This document shows positions 14,968 to 25,258 of a stretch of DNA of 34,957 bases, in pieces. The notes beneath the pieces are model-generated. The model did no database searches and was not told the DNA's origin. It saw only the letters and a program-made list of their open reading frames with translations. Every line of letters starts with the position of its first letter. The stretch's first letter is position 1. Source of the DNA: an uncultured cyanobacterium (GTDB lineage: Bacteria; Cyanobacteriota; Cyanobacteriia; Gloeomargaritales; Gloeomargaritaceae); contig CALHCP010000019.1 of assembly GCA_937936705.1 (NCBI GenBank), positions 1 to 34,957 on the forward strand. Direction: 5' to 3'. Made by a program: the position numbers and the translations under genes.

Positions 14968-16587
14968 ATGTCTGATATGAGCTGGCTATCATTAATACCA
15001 ATAACGCCGAATTTAGACGGGTTGTTGCCGGAGGCAATGGCGACTACGACGATGCCCCAAGGATGGCTGAATCTCAATCTGGAACTCTTGTTGCCATTTT
15101 TATCCAATTTGCTGGCGGCTCTGAGTGTTTTTATTATTGCTTGGATTGTGGCCAGTATTTTGGCAAAAGTAAGTCAGAATATCAGCAAACGAACCGGGAT
15201 TGACCGACAACTTTCACAGTTGATTTTTGGCACCGATGAATCAGAAGTTTCTGCGGGCAAACTGCTGGCCCAAATTATCTTTTGGTTGGTGCTTTTGCTG
15301 GGGTTGGTCGGTGCGTTGGATGTCCTGAAACTGACGGGGATTTCCCAACCCTTGAACCGCCTGTTGGATGAGATTTTTGCCTACCTGCCCAAATTGTTAG
15401 GGGGGGTTATTCTGGCGGTGATTGCTTGGGGGGTTGCCACCATTACCAAGGTGGTGGTGGTGCGGTTGGCGCATTCCCTACGCCTGGATCAGCCGGTCAG
15501 TTCCCCGCCGACCGCTGAGGGGGAGACAGCCGCCAGGCCGGCAACGGTGGGAGAGACCCTGGGAACGGTTTTGTACTGGTTTGTGTTGCTGTTTTTCCTG
15601 CCCTTGATTTTGGATGCGCTGGAGTTGCAGGGGCCGCTGCGACCGGTGCAAAATCTTTTGAATGATTTATTGCTGGCGCTCCCCCGGATTTTTAAGGCAA
15701 TCCTGATCGGGTTGGCGGGGTGGCTGCTGGCGCGGGTGGTGCGGACGCTGACGACGCAGTTGTTGGTGACGATGGGGGCAGACCGGTTGGGGCAACGGTT
15801 GGGCTTGCCGACCGGGGCAGAGGGACAACCGGTGGTGTCGGGCTTGGGCGGCGCCGTGGTCTATGTGCTGATTTTGATCCCGACGACGGTGGCGGCTTTG
15901 GAGGCTCTGGAGATTCAGGCCATTTCCCAGCCGGCGGTGGCGATGCTCAACACCATTTTGCTGGCGTTGCCCCGGATCGCGACGGCGGTGGTCATTCTGG
16001 TGGCGGCCTATGCGGTGGGGCTGTGGTTGGCCTCCCTGGTCAGCCATCTCCTCACCCGGGCGGGGTTCAACCAATTGGTGCAGGGCTTGGGGCTGCCGGT
16101 GCCGACGGCATCCTCCGCATCCCAGAAAACCCCGGCGGAGGTGGTGGGGCTGATCCTGTGGGGGGGCACCCTGCAACTGGCGACCATTGCGGCGACCGAG
16201 GTGTTGGAAATCCCCACCTTGACGGCGGTGGTGACCGGGCTGTTGGTGATTTTTGGGCAGGTGTTGGTGGGGTTATTGGTGTTGGCGGCGGGGTTGTATT
16301 TGGCTAATCTCGTCTTCCGGTTGATTGCCAATGCGGGGACTGCCCAGGCGCGCTTACTGGCGCACGGTGCCCGCATTGCCACCTTGACCCTGGTGGGGGC
16401 GATGGCCTTACGGCAGATGGGCATTGCCGCCGATATTGTCAACCTGGCCTTTGGCCTGATTTTTGGGGCGATTGCGATTGCGGTGGCGATTGCCTTCGGC
16501 TTGGGCGGCCGTGAGGTGGCGGCGCAACAGTTACAGGAATGGCGCACCCAAATGAAAAACTCGCAAACGCCGGGTGATCAGGGTTAA
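14968..16587 (+). CDS. MscS-related membrane protein with repeated TM helices
   Basis: A 539-residue inner-membrane protein of the cyanobacterial mechanosensitive-channel-like type (conserved TM helix repeats, as in CmpX-like proteins). An N-terminal helix pair is followed by at least three similar units. Each has a LLxx[12 protein letters not shown] stretch leading into a Gly/Ala-rich helix: [57 protein letters not shown]-terminal helix with an ALRQMGIA motif and a [13 protein letters not shown] end recalls the MscS pore helix. A role in osmotic adjustment is inferred. The stop overlaps the sufS stop by 4 bp. Confidence 0.78.
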   Translation: MSDMSWLSLIPITPNLDGLLPEAMATTTMPQGWLNLNLELLLPFLSNLLAALSVFIIAWIVASILAKVSQNISKRTGIDRQLSQLIFGTDESEVSAGKLLAQIIFWLVLLLGLVGALDVLKLTGISQPLNRLLDEIFAYLPKLLGGVILAVIAWGVATITKVVVVRLAHSLRLDQPVSSPPTAEGETAARPATVGETLGTVLYWFVLLFFLPLILDALELQGPLRPVQNLLNDLLLALPRIFKAILIGLAGWLLARVVRTLTTQLLVTMGADRLGQRLGLPTGAEGQPVVSGLGGAVVYVLILIPTTVAALEALEIQAISQPAVAMLNTILLALPRIATAVVILVAAYAVGLWLASLVSHLLTRAGFNQLVQGLGLPVPTASSASQKTPAEVVGLILWGGTLQLATIAATEVLEIPTLTAVVTGLLVIFGQVLVGLLVLAAGLYLANLVFRLIANAGTAQARLLAHGARIATLTLVGAMALRQMGIAADIVNLAFGLIFGAIAIAVAIAFGLGGREVAAQQLQEWRTQMKNSQTPGDQG

Positions 16588-17858
16588 GGGGAAACGGGGG
16601 GGCGAGGCTCCCCCAAAACTCCGGCAAAAAAGTCAATGGTTTCCTGTAAAACCTGGATAAACCGGTCAATTTCTGCCGCAGTATTGTAGAAGTACAAACT
16701 GGCACGGGCGCTCGCGGGTATCTGCAAATAACGGTGCAACGGTTGGGTGCAGTGGTGCCCCGCCCGGATGGCAATACCCGCCTCATCCAACAGGGTGGAT
16801 AAATCGTGGGGATGAATATCCCGCACGGTAAAGGCCACCAAGCCCGCCCGTTCCGGGGGTGCCGGCCCTAATAGACGAATCCCCGGAATCAGTTTTAATT
16901 GCTGCCACAGATGACTGACCAGTTCCTGCTCATAGTCATGGATGGCCTCTAAACCGATATTTTGTAAATAATCCACCGCCGCACCTAACATAATCGCTTC
17001 GGCAATTGCCGGTGTCCCCGCTTCAAATTTATGGGGAATCTCGGCGTAAGTGCTGTGGTCTAAAAACACCTCGGCAATCATTTCGCCGCCGCCCAAAAAG
17101 GGGGCCATTTGCCGCAATAATTCCGGCTTCCCATAGAGGAATCCGGCTCCGGTTGGCCCGCACATTTTATGCCCCGAAGCCACCAACCAATCGCAATCGA
17201 GGGTCTGCACATTCACGACCATGTGGGGCACCGCCTGACAGGCATCCAGTAATACTTTCGCCCCCCAATGATGAGCCAGGCGAATGATTTCCGTGACCGG
17301 GTTGATACAGCCCAAGGTATTGGAAACATAGCTACAGGCGACCAGTTTGGTGCGGTCCGACAACAGGCTTTGATAATGCTCTAAATCCAAGGTTTCTTGG
17401 GGCGTTAAATGCACAAATTTGAGGACGGCACCGGTGCGTTGGGCAACCCATTGCCAAGGCACCAAGTTACTATGATGTTCCATGACCGTGAGGATGATTT
17501 CATCCCCCGGTTGCAGTTGCGTCATCCCCCAACTGTAGGCCACCAAATTAATCGCTTCCGAAGCATTGCGGGTAAACACCAGGGACTCCACCGCAGGCGC
17601 CTGGATCAAATCAGCGCATTTGCGCCGAGCCTCTTCGTAGGCTTGCGTCGCCCGATTGCTCAAGGTATGCACGCCCCGGTGCACATTGGCGTTGGCGAAT
17701 TCATAGTAATCCTGCAAACATTGCAGAACCGAGCGGGGCTTTTGGGACGTCGCCGCATTGTCCAAATAAATCAGCGGCTGGCCGTGAATCTGCTGATGCA
17801 GCAAGGGAAAATCGGCGCGGGTGAGCTGCGCTAAGTTGCGAGCTGGAGTCACCGTCAT
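16584..17858 (-). CDS. sufS: Cysteine desulfurase SufS
   Basis: A 424-residue PLP enzyme that takes sulfur from cysteine for Fe-S cluster assembly. The PLP lysine is Lys231 in [12 protein letters not shown]. The persulfide cysteine is Cys370 in [11 protein letters not shown], the group II (SufS) pattern. The ATG at 17858 overlaps the sufD stop in an ATGA junction, which supports this start over the longer frame to 17933. It is the third gene of sufC-sufD-sufS. No sufE-like partner is adjacent. Confidence 0.95.
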   Translation of the reverse strand: MTVTPARNLAQLTRADFPLLHQQIHGQPLIYLDNAATSQKPRSVLQCLQDYYEFANANVHRGVHTLSNRATQAYEEARRKCADLIQAPAVESLVFTRNASEAINLVAYSWGMTQLQPGDEIILTVMEHHSNLVPWQWVAQRTGAVLKFVHLTPQETLDLEHYQSLLSDRTKLVACSYVSNTLGCINPVTEIIRLAHHWGAKVLLDACQAVPHMVVNVQTLDCDWLVASGHKMCGPTGAGFLYGKPELLRQMAPFLGGGEMIAEVFLDHSTYAEIPHKFEAGTPAIAEAIMLGAAVDYLQNIGLEAIHDYEQELVSHLWQQLKLIPGIRLLGPAPPERAGLVAFTVRDIHPHDLSTLLDEAGIAIRAGHHCTQPLHRYLQIPASARASLYFYNTAAEIDRFIQVLQETIDFFAGVLGEPRPPVSP

Positions 17859-19093
17859 GGGTTGACCTCCGCGGACAGGGTTAACTTCTGCATCCACAGG
17901 TGACAGCGTTGCCGCAAGGTCGGGAACGGCCATTCTTGGAGCAACTCCTGGGCAAATCCCGCCACCAAAAGGGAACGAGCCGCCACGGCATCAATCCCCC
18001 GACTTTGCAGATAGAACAGGGCATCGGGGTCTAAATCGCTCACCGTGGCGCCGTGGGTACATTTGACCTGATCCGCCTGAATCTCTAGTTGGGGGCGGGT
18101 ATCCACCTTAGCCTGCTTGGATAACAGCAGATTTTGGTTCAGTTGCCCCGCATCGGTCCATTGCGCCGCCGCTGCCACCCGTACCCTGCCGTGAAACACC
18201 GCCTGCCCCTGCCCGGCCGCCACACACTTCTGAACCTGGCGACTATACCCGTGGGGATGGTGATGGTTAATCACACTGTGCATATCGCTGTGTTGCCGAT
18301 TCCCCACCAACGTCAACCCCCGCAGTTCGGTCACCGTCCCCGGCCCCATTTGCTCAATCACCGGTTCACAGCGGCTCCAGCGCGCCCCCGCACTCACGGT
18401 GCGCAGGGTGTAGTGACTGTCCTGCGCCTGATGCACGACCAGCCGGAGCAAATGAGCCGACTGGAAAGACTCCTGCTGGAGCAGGTAATGCTCTAAATGG
18501 CTGCCCTGACCCAGGTGAATTTCCACCACCCCGTTCAGCCAACCCGTGCCGACACTGAGATATTCCGTCACCAAAGTCAAACGCGCCGCCGGTGCCAAGC
18601 GCACCACCAAGCGGGGGCAGACCAGCAGCGGCGTGCTGTCCGCCTGCAACTGATGGCGCAGGTGTACCGGTTGGGCAGGGGTGTCGCTCACCCGCAGGAG
18701 CACCACTTGGGCAACCGCCGCTTGATTCAAAGCCGTGAAGCCATCGGCAGGCAAACCCCGCCCCAGCGCCGCCTGTTCCGCCGGGGATAAATCCGGCCAA
18801 TCCCCCAAGCTGACCCCGGCGGGTAGTTCCCCGTGATCCACCACCCGGCCATTGACCACCGTGACCGAGCAGGGCAATTCCGGCACCGGCGGCAGTTGTG
18901 TTTCCAGCCGCTCATCCCCGGACGGCAGGTGAAAAGGAGTGGTCAACAGGGATTTCACTTCCGTCCCCCGCCACGCTTCCACATCCAGAGCCGGCCAATT
19001 CGGGTCGTCCAGGGCAATGAGCGCCCGGTCCCGCCAGGCCAAAAATGCCGGCGTCCCCAGGGTCGGCCGCCCCTGCAGCCAATCAGTTACCAT
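17855..19093 (-). CDS. sufD: Fe-S cluster scaffold subunit SufD
   Basis: A 412-residue SufB/SufD-family protein. The C-terminal beta-helix core contains [81 protein letters not shown] and [18 protein letters not shown]. It partners SufB and SufC in the scaffold complex. The ATG at 19093 overlaps the end of sufC by 11 bp and starts the conserved N-terminal region; the longer frame to 19168 lies inside sufC. It ends in an ATGA overlap with sufS. Confidence 0.93.
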   Translation of the reverse strand: MVTDWLQGRPTLGTPAFLAWRDRALIALDDPNWPALDVEAWRGTEVKSLLTTPFHLPSGDERLETQLPPVPELPCSVTVVNGRVVDHGELPAGVSLGDWPDLSPAEQAALGRGLPADGFTALNQAAVAQVVLLRVSDTPAQPVHLRHQLQADSTPLLVCPRLVVRLAPAARLTLVTEYLSVGTGWLNGVVEIHLGQGSHLEHYLLQQESFQSAHLLRLVVHQAQDSHYTLRTVSAGARWSRCEPVIEQMGPGTVTELRGLTLVGNRQHSDMHSVINHHHPHGYSRQVQKCVAAGQGQAVFHGRVRVAAAAQWTDAGQLNQNLLLSKQAKVDTRPQLEIQADQVKCTHGATVSDLDPDALFYLQSRGIDAVAARSLLVAGFAQELLQEWPFPTLRQRCHLWMQKLTLSAEVNP

Positions 19094-19877
19094 TGTCGTC
19101 CCCACGCAGCCAGTCGTACCCCCGCGCTTCCAATTCCTGTGCCAACTCGTGCCCCCCGGTGCGGACAATGCGCCCCCCCTCCATCACATGCACAAACTGG
19201 GGCGTAATGTAATCCAACAACCGCTGGTAGTGGGTAATCAAAATCACACTGTTGGTGGGGTTGATCAACTGATTAATGCCCCCGGCGACAATCCGCAAGG
19301 CATCAATATCCAGACCGGAATCGGTTTCGTCCAAAATTGCCAGTTCCGGCTCCAGCAACGCCATCTGCAAAATTTCGTTGCGCTTCTTTTCCCCCCCGGA
19401 AAATCCCTCATTGACACTGCGCGCCAAAAAAGCACTATCCATTTGCACAATCGCTAATTTTTCCTGGATGACATCCTCAAAATCCAGAGCATCCAATTCC
19501 GGTAACCCCTGCGCCTGGCGACGGGTATTATAAGCCAAACGCAAAAAATCGCCATTGGTCACCCCCGGAATTTCCAAAGGATACTGAAACCCCAAAAATA
19601 CCCCCAGCTGGGCGCGCTCTTCCGGAGCCAAAGCCAATAAATCCTGCCCGCGATAACAAATTTCCCCCCCGGTCACCCGGTAATCGGGATGCCCGGCCAA
19701 CACCTTGGAAAGAGTACTTTTGCCGGAACCGTTCGGCCCCATAATGGCATGCACTTCCCCGGTCTTCACCGTTAAATTCACCCCTTTGAGAATGGGAGTG
19801 CCGTCAATTTCTGCGGTTAATTCCCGAATCGTTAACAAAGCCTGGGTGCTAATTTCCGGCGCAACAGCAGTAGTCAT
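19083..19877 (-). CDS. sufC: Fe-S cluster assembly ATPase SufC
   Basis: A 264-residue cytosolic ABC ATPase. Walker A is GPNGSGKST (residues 47-55). [13 protein letters not shown] is the SufC-specific Q-loop region, [15 protein letters not shown] the signature, [14 protein letters not shown] the Walker B/D-loop, and [11 protein letters not shown] holds the H-loop. It energises the SufBCD scaffold. Cyanobacterial suf operons usually read sufB-sufC-sufD-sufS, but here sufC is first and the gene upstream is an M16 peptidase. Confidence 0.96.
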   Translation of the reverse strand: MTTAVAPEISTQALLTIRELTAEIDGTPILKGVNLTVKTGEVHAIMGPNGSGKSTLSKVLAGHPDYRVTGGEICYRGQDLLALAPEERAQLGVFLGFQYPLEIPGVTNGDFLRLAYNTRRQAQGLPELDALDFEDVIQEKLAIVQMDSAFLARSVNEGFSGGEKKRNEILQMALLEPELAILDETDSGLDIDALRIVAGGINQLINPTNSVILITHYQRLLDYITPQFVHVMEGGRIVRTGGHELAQELEARGYDWLRGDDNGN

Positions 19878-20000
19878 GCAAACCCCTAATTCCCATGGTT
19901 AACTTGATTGCAATTGATTTTGAGGCATTTCAACCCGCCGGGAGCCTAATGCCCCCTCTCCCTTAAGCTAACACCTCTACCGACGGGTCGCAAGGAAGGA

Positions 20001-21290
20001 TTAAGCCGGGGGGCGCATCACCACGCTGCCCATGGCCGCCGGCGTCAGATAGGTTTGGGCGGTTTGTTGCAGAACGCCAGCTTGCAGGCTCGCCACCGTG
20101 CCGGGATACCCCAACCCCGGACTAATATCCCCCAGTACCGTTTGGTAATAGCCGTACAACCCCGCCCGTTCCGCCGGCGTTTCGTTGGCAAAGATAAACC
20201 GGCTGGCCACCCGGCGCCGCAGATGCGCCAGTTCCGTCACAGGGATGGGTTCTTCGGCCAACTGCGCCATGTGTTCCTGGATGACCGCCAAGACCGCCGG
20301 CAGATGAGCCGCCGCCGTCTGCACCCCAATCCAAAACAAACCCTGATGGACAAAGCTCATATTTTGTACCGTAATGCCGGTCACCCAACCCCGCTCATGG
20401 CGCAGTTCCCAAACCAAACGGCTGGTGCGACCTTGCCCCAAAATCATCGCCAACGCATCCAGGGCACACACGGTCGGAAAATCGGTCAAGCCGGGAACCC
20501 GCCAGGACAAGACCAGGCGGGCTTGCTGCACATCATCCACCATCTCTTCCCCATGGCGGAGCGGACAGACCGGCTGGGGGAACGGACAAACCGGCGCCGG
20601 GTCGCCGCCCTGCCGCTCCTGCAAACAGGGCACCACCACATCGAGGAGTTTCGTCACCGGTAAATCCCCGACCACCACCGCCGTTAACCGTTCCGGCCCG
20701 TACCATTGCCGGTGAAAATTGTGCATGGCGTCCGGGGTTAAGCGGGTGACCACCTCGGCGGTACCCAACACCGGGCGGGCATAGGGCAAACCCGCAAACG
20801 CCAAGGCCATCACCCGTTGCATCAGACGGCGTTGGGGGACATCCTGCGCCCGGCGAATCTCCTCCAAGACCACCTGCCGTTCCCGCTGAAACTCGGCGGC
20901 AGCCAAACCGGGAGCCAACACCAGGTCAATCAACAGGGGCGCCACGTCCGGGAAATCCTGGGGGGCCGTGGTAACGAAAAACTGGGTATATTCCTGGCTG
21001 GTGGCGGCATTGGTCATGCCCCCCACCCGTTCCACCCGTTGTTCAAACTGCCCCAGGGCAATGCGGTCGTTGCCCTTAAAGACCATGTGTTCCAAAAAAT
21101 GCGCCATGCCATTCTGGTCATCCGGTTCGTGCTGGGAACCACAGCCCATCCAGAGGGAGAAATTCACCGTCGCCCCCGGCATCCGTTGGGCAATCACCGT
21201 TGTACCGTTGGCCAAAACCTGTAGCGTGGGTGGCTGGGTCAAACCGAGGGATTCGTTCTCACGGCTGACCAACTCACTGGGTGCAAACAT
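20001..21290 (-). CDS. M16-family zinc metallopeptidase
   Basis: A 429-residue processing-peptidase-like enzyme. The inverted zinc motif HxxEH is at residues 64-68 (HFLEHMVFKG), with the third ligand expected in VVLEEIRRAQ (about residue 144). The ATG at 21290 is preceded by TGAGGG five bases upstream and is preferred over an in-frame TTG at 21302. Cyanobacteria often carry a second, HxxEH-lacking partner beside such a gene; none is here. It lies 49 bp downstream of the glycosyltransferase on the same strand. Substrate unknown. Confidence 0.88.
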   Translation of the reverse strand: MFAPSELVSRENESLGLTQPPTLQVLANGTTVIAQRMPGATVNFSLWMGCGSQHEPDDQNGMAHFLEHMVFKGNDRIALGQFEQRVERVGGMTNAATSQEYTQFFVTTAPQDFPDVAPLLIDLVLAPGLAAAEFQRERQVVLEEIRRAQDVPQRRLMQRVMALAFAGLPYARPVLGTAEVVTRLTPDAMHNFHRQWYGPERLTAVVVGDLPVTKLLDVVVPCLQERQGGDPAPVCPFPQPVCPLRHGEEMVDDVQQARLVLSWRVPGLTDFPTVCALDALAMILGQGRTSRLVWELRHERGWVTGITVQNMSFVHQGLFWIGVQTAAAHLPAVLAVIQEHMAQLAEEPIPVTELAHLRRRVASRFIFANETPAERAGLYGYYQTVLGDISPGLGYPGTVASLQAGVLQQTAQTYLTPAAMGSVVMRPPA

Positions 21291-21339
21291 GCCAACCCTC
21301 AACGTAACACTCTAACTATCATAGCCTTTCGCTTCCCCC

Positions 21340-22434
21340 TTAAGCATCCCCGGCGGCGGCTGACTGATTGCGACGCAGCCAGGTGGCGACCCGTTCCCCC
21401 CAGGCGGTGAGGGAAAATTCCTGCTCGGCTACCTGCCGACAGCGCCGTCGGTCAATCTGCCCCACCTGGGCTACCGCTGCGGCCAATCCGGCCACATCCC
21501 CGGGGGGCACTAGCCAGCCGGTTTCCCCGGCGCGCACCAGTTCGGCCGGTCCCCCCAAGGCATAGCTCAACACCGGCACCCCACAGGCGAGGGCTTCCAT
21601 CACCACATTGCCAAAGGCTTCCACCCAATGGGGCGTGACCAGGAGGGCTAGACATGACCCAAGCCGTTTTTGCAATTCATGCGTACTCAAAAACCCTTGA
21701 TAGTAATGCGGGGCTTCCGGGAATTGGCGACAAATGTCCTGCCAGTAGTCCGGGTCGGCGATTTTACCCATGATCCGCAGGGGGTAGCCCGTCTGGCGGG
21801 CAACGGCGAGGGCATCCGGTAAGCCTTTTTCGGGGGCAATCCGTCCCACCCACCCTAACACCGGCTGGGGGTCGGGACAAAATTCGTACTGACGCAAATC
21901 CAACCCATTGCCCAGGATCGTCACCTGCTGGGCGATGGTTTCCCCAAAGGTCATGGCCTGGGCGCGGCTGTGCATGGCGACGCGCTGGGGAGCGGTGGCA
22001 CACACCTGCGCCAAGACTTCGTCTAAATAATCCAGCAAGGAACCCATGCTGATCAGATGCAGCACCGGGCGGTCAAAAAACGGGGTCAGATACAAGGGCA
22101 GCCAATCGTAGGCCAAGTTAATCGCCAGATCCCACGGTTGCGCCTGCACCACCTGCCACATGCGGCTCAGGACATTCCCCACCGGTAAGGTGATGGGGGC
22201 ATGGCGGTCTTGATTTTGGGCAATCGGTTGTAAAACCCCCGCCACCTGGATCAGCTCCACGCCCGGCAGGACAGAACCGGCGGGGGCGACCACCGTCACC
22301 CGCTGCCCCTGCTGTTGTAATACGCTGACCAGGTTGGCCAGGGTCAATTCCACGCCGCCCCCCAGCCCGGAACCCAGGGCGCCGACGGGGGTAGAAACAC
22401 AGACAATGTGCAGCGGGGAGGCTAAATGGGGCAC
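21340..22434 (-). CDS. Glycosyltransferase family 4-like protein
   Basis: A 364-residue GT-B enzyme. The N-terminal Rossmann-like domain opens with HIVCVSTPVGALGSGLGGGVE, an acceptor-side glycine loop typical of GT4. The C-terminal donor domain has GWVGRIAPEKGLPDAL, then VTPHWVEAFGNVVMEALACG with the EX7E motif, and VLSYALGGPAELV. It transfers a sugar from a nucleotide donor to an unidentified lipid or glycan. The start is GTG at 22434; no ATG gives a better N-terminus. Divergent from the helical-repeat gene with 89 bp between. Confidence 0.88.
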   Translation of the reverse strand: MPHLASPLHIVCVSTPVGALGSGLGGGVELTLANLVSVLQQQGQRVTVVAPAGSVLPGVELIQVAGVLQPIAQNQDRHAPITLPVGNVLSRMWQVVQAQPWDLAINLAYDWLPLYLTPFFDRPVLHLISMGSLLDYLDEVLAQVCATAPQRVAMHSRAQAMTFGETIAQQVTILGNGLDLRQYEFCPDPQPVLGWVGRIAPEKGLPDALAVARQTGYPLRIMGKIADPDYWQDICRQFPEAPHYYQGFLSTHELQKRLGSCLALLVTPHWVEAFGNVVMEALACGVPVLSYALGGPAELVRAGETGWLVPPGDVAGLAAAVAQVGQIDRRRCRQVAEQEFSLTAWGERVATWLRRNQSAAAGDA

Positions 22435-22523
22435 TTTTTTCGGCGGACGGGGGACAAAATCCAGGTCTTGCTGTCAGAATAATGTAGAGTATGCCCAATG
22501 TGTAGAGCCTGGTTTATGCTGGC

Positions 22524-24374
22524 ATGACCCCCACCCCTGACCCCAAACTGATCACTCCAGAAACTCAGCCGGTGTCGGTGGTTGCCTCTCCTTCTTGGTT
22601 GGATCGCTGGCCCTTGTTGGTGGCGGGTACTGCTTTGGTTTCGGGATTGGTCGGGTTCGGCGCCGTGGTCTTGCTGCTGCGTCTGCCCAGTTTCCCCAAG
22701 TGTAATCATTTGTTTTTACCCACCGCTTCGGTGGCCAACCGTCTGTACTGTGCCCAGGAGGCGGCCAAGAGCAAGGATGTGGCGGGCTTGGAGCGAGCCA
22801 TTGCCCTGATTGCCGATTTACCCGCCGACCACCCCCAGCGGGCGGATATGGACCGCTTTCTCAACAACTGGGCCATGGATTTGCTGGCGCTGGCGAATGA
22901 ACAGGTGCAGGCGGGCAATCTGGAGGCGGCCTTGAGCATTACCCAAAAAATTCCCCCCGGGACGGCGGCGGCGCAACTGGCTCAGGAGGAACTGCGCAAG
23001 TGGCAGATGGGCTGGACGGAAGTGACCCGCATTTATGAGGAGGCAGAAGCGGCTCTGCGTAAGGGGGATTGGCGCACGGCCATGGCGCAGGCCAGTATCT
23101 TGCCCACCATTAACGAATCCTACGCCCAGACCGCCCGCTACCAGGAGTTGAGTCGGATGATTCTCCGCACCCGCCAGGAGGCCACTATTCTGGAGCAGGC
23201 GGAGGGGTTGGCGCAACAGGGGCAAGTGCAGCAACTGTTGGAGGCGATGGCGAAAACGAAAGCAATTCCCCAAAACAGCTATCTCTACGACCAAGCCCAG
23301 GCGAAGTACCAACGCTGGGGACGGGATATTTTGGATGTGGCCGCCCTGCGGGAATTGCGCGCCCGGAATCTGGCCGGTGCTTTGGCGGCGGCGCAACAGG
23401 TGCCGGCGGATCTGAATCTCCAAGAAGAGGTGGCGGATTTTACCCTGCTGGCGCAGGCGGAAGCCCAAACCTGGAATGACACGGTGGCCGGCTACCAAGC
23501 GGCGATTGCCCAGGCCAAGACCCTCAACCCCAGCCGCCCCCTCTACAATCAAGCCCAAATCCAGATTGAAACTTGGCAACAGACGATTGTGGCCTTGAAC
23601 CTGCTCAACCAAGCCCGGCAGGTGGCCAGCGCCCGCACGGTGGCAGCCTGGAACCAAGCCATTGCCTTAGTGCGGCAAATTCCCAGCAACAACCCCCTGT
23701 GGAACCGGGCGCAGGCGGAAGCCGATGGCTGGAGCAATCAAATTCAAATTGCGGAAGATAGCCCAATTTTGGCGCGGGCGGAGGGGTTGGCTGCTGCCGG
23801 TACAATTGCCGCCTACAGCAGTGCCATCGCCGAAGCGCAGCAGATTCGGCCGACCCGTGCCCTCTACTCGCGGGCGCAGGAACGGGTGCGGGAGTGGCAA
23901 ACCCGCCTGGAAACCTTACAGGATCAACCCTATTTAGATGCCGCTCAAGCCGCTGCCGACCGGGGGGATTGGGCGGGGGCGATTAACGAAGCCCGCCGGG
24001 TGAGCGCCGGACGCGCCTTGTATAACCAAGCCCAAAATCAAATCAAGCAATGGCAGGGACGGGTGCAGTTCCAGGATGCGGAAAAACAGGCCGCCCTCAA
24101 CACCCCCGCCGGTTGGGTGCGGGCGATTCAACTGGCGTTGCCGCTGCGGCATCAGGGCGACCTTAAACCCCAGGTGGAGCAACTGCTCATCCAAAGCAGC
24201 AACCGACTTCTGGAACAGGCACGGCAGCAGGAAGCCAGCAATCCCACGGAAGCCCTCAACTGGGCGAGACAGATTCCCGCCGGTACGCCCGCCCACGCCG
24301 GCGCCCAGGAATTGATCCGCAAATTGGCTCCCCCACCTCCTAGTCCTTCACCCCAACCCAGCCCCACTCCCTAA
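22524..24374 (+). CDS. Membrane-anchored helical-repeat protein
   Basis: A 616-residue protein of unknown function. One transmembrane helix (about residues 28-52) follows a short Pro/Thr-rich N-terminus. The rest is alpha-helical with tandem degenerate repeats of about 52-55 residues. Each ends in a PLYxxAQxxIxxW pattern, with tryptophans near residues 265, 351, 403, 458 and 510. The C-terminus is Pro/Ser-rich. The repeats resemble TPR-like solenoids but do not match the TPR consensus closely. A scaffold in the periplasm or cytoplasm is inferred. The HAD-like gene follows 4 bp later, so they are probably co-transcribed. Confidence 0.75.
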   Translation: MTPTPDPKLITPETQPVSVVASPSWLDRWPLLVAGTALVSGLVGFGAVVLLLRLPSFPKCNHLFLPTASVANRLYCAQEAAKSKDVAGLERAIALIADLPADHPQRADMDRFLNNWAMDLLALANEQVQAGNLEAALSITQKIPPGTAAAQLAQEELRKWQMGWTEVTRIYEEAEAALRKGDWRTAMAQASILPTINESYAQTARYQELSRMILRTRQEATILEQAEGLAQQGQVQQLLEAMAKTKAIPQNSYLYDQAQAKYQRWGRDILDVAALRELRARNLAGALAAAQQVPADLNLQEEVADFTLLAQAEAQTWNDTVAGYQAAIAQAKTLNPSRPLYNQAQIQIETWQQTIVALNLLNQARQVASARTVAAWNQAIALVRQIPSNNPLWNRAQAEADGWSNQIQIAEDSPILARAEGLAAAGTIAAYSSAIAEAQQIRPTRALYSRAQERVREWQTRLETLQDQPYLDAAQAAADRGDWAGAINEARRVSAGRALYNQAQNQIKQWQGRVQFQDAEKQAALNTPAGWVRAIQLALPLRHQGDLKPQVEQLLIQSSNRLLEQARQQEASNPTEALNWARQIPAGTPAHAGAQELIRKLAPPPPSPSPQPSPTP

Positions 24375-24378
24375 CCCC

Positions 24379-25002
24379 ATGTTGCCCCCACTGACAACGG
24401 TGGTGTGTCCCCTGTCGGGAGGCTTGTTCGATGACCAAAGGCTGCGGGAACAGGTACTGCAGGAGTTACTGATCAGCGAAAATATCGCCCCGCGCCGACG
24501 ACATCCCTGGTACCGGGGGGGCAGCGACCGGGAATTTCTCAGCATGATTTGGCAAAGTTACCGCCGTTCCCTGAGCGAAGCCTACCTCACCCAATTGGTG
24601 CAGCAGTATCACCGCCGCTATGAACAGAGCTTGAAAAGTTTACCCGAATTACCCTGGGATAGGGCGACCCAAACCTTTCTGCAACAGGCCGGTGCTTACG
24701 GTTATCAAATCGGTCTCTGCACGGAACAAAACTGGTCGGCATTTGTGGCAACGCAGTTACCCATTCAATTTGGGGTGGCCGATTACGCAGCCTTGCCGGA
24801 TCCGGAAACCACCCTGGTCATCGAAACGACCCAACGGGGCATCCAACGGGCGCGGGCAGTGGGCAGTTGGGTGATCGGTGTTGCACAACAAATGCCCTAC
24901 CACTGGATGCAGCGACACGCCCATTGGGCGGTGGATACCCTAGCGGAGTGGGATTGGCAGTGGCTGGGATGGAAGGCGGATAGTTCTACCGGTGACAGTT
25001 AG
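24379..25002 (+). CDS. HAD-like protein lacking catalytic aspartates
   Basis: A 207-residue protein with the fold pattern of beta-phosphoglucomutase-like HAD hydrolases: an N-terminal strand, a helical cap region (about residues 25-95), GYQIGLCTEQNW at the motif II position, and a late TTLVIETTQRGIQRARAVGSWVIGV segment at motif IV. The nucleophile motif should be DxDGTLxD but reads VVCPLSGGLFDD, and motif IV ED is ET. It is therefore probably a pseudoenzyme. It lies 4 bp after the helical-repeat gene, suggesting a shared role. No terminator was seen after it. Confidence 0.7.
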   Translation: MLPPLTTVVCPLSGGLFDDQRLREQVLQELLISENIAPRRRHPWYRGGSDREFLSMIWQSYRRSLSEAYLTQLVQQYHRRYEQSLKSLPELPWDRATQTFLQQAGAYGYQIGLCTEQNWSAFVATQLPIQFGVADYAALPDPETTLVIETTQRGIQRARAVGSWVIGVAQQMPYHWMQRHAHWAVDTLAEWDWQWLGWKADSSTGDS

Positions 25003-25110
25003 GCCATGCCCTCACCCAGAACCGGCAACGGGACTGCAGCCGGCCACCCTTGTTGCGGTAGCGGACGGCGAGCAGGGAACATGACTACCGATGAGCTTGT
25101 CTAAAATTAA

Positions 25111-25232
25111 AGGCACCTCTATTGATTGGCGCCAGCGTCAAATTATTTTGCTGAAATACGGAGTTGATGGAGAACCAAAGTCGGGGGCGGCGCCCCGGCG
25201 ACCGCTGTTCCCTAAATGGGATAGAGGTGCCC
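25111..25232 (-). mobile_element. MITE-like element, copy E, most intact
   Basis: A 122-bp element. Its ends AGGCACCTCTAT (25111-25122) and ATAGAGGTGCCC (25221-25232) match as inverted repeats at 11 of 12 positions. TTAA flanks it on both sides (25107-25110 and 25233-25236). Read on the minus strand, the interior has the consensus core GCGGTCGCCGGGGCGCCGCC, then CCCGACTTTGGTTCTCC, then ATCAACTC. The GGGGCGCCGCCCC part can form a GC hairpin. It has no coding capacity. It ends 26 bp before the start of the secreted-protein gene. Confidence 0.7.
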
Positions 25233-25258
25233 TTAAACCTAAATTGTGGATGGTTGGT

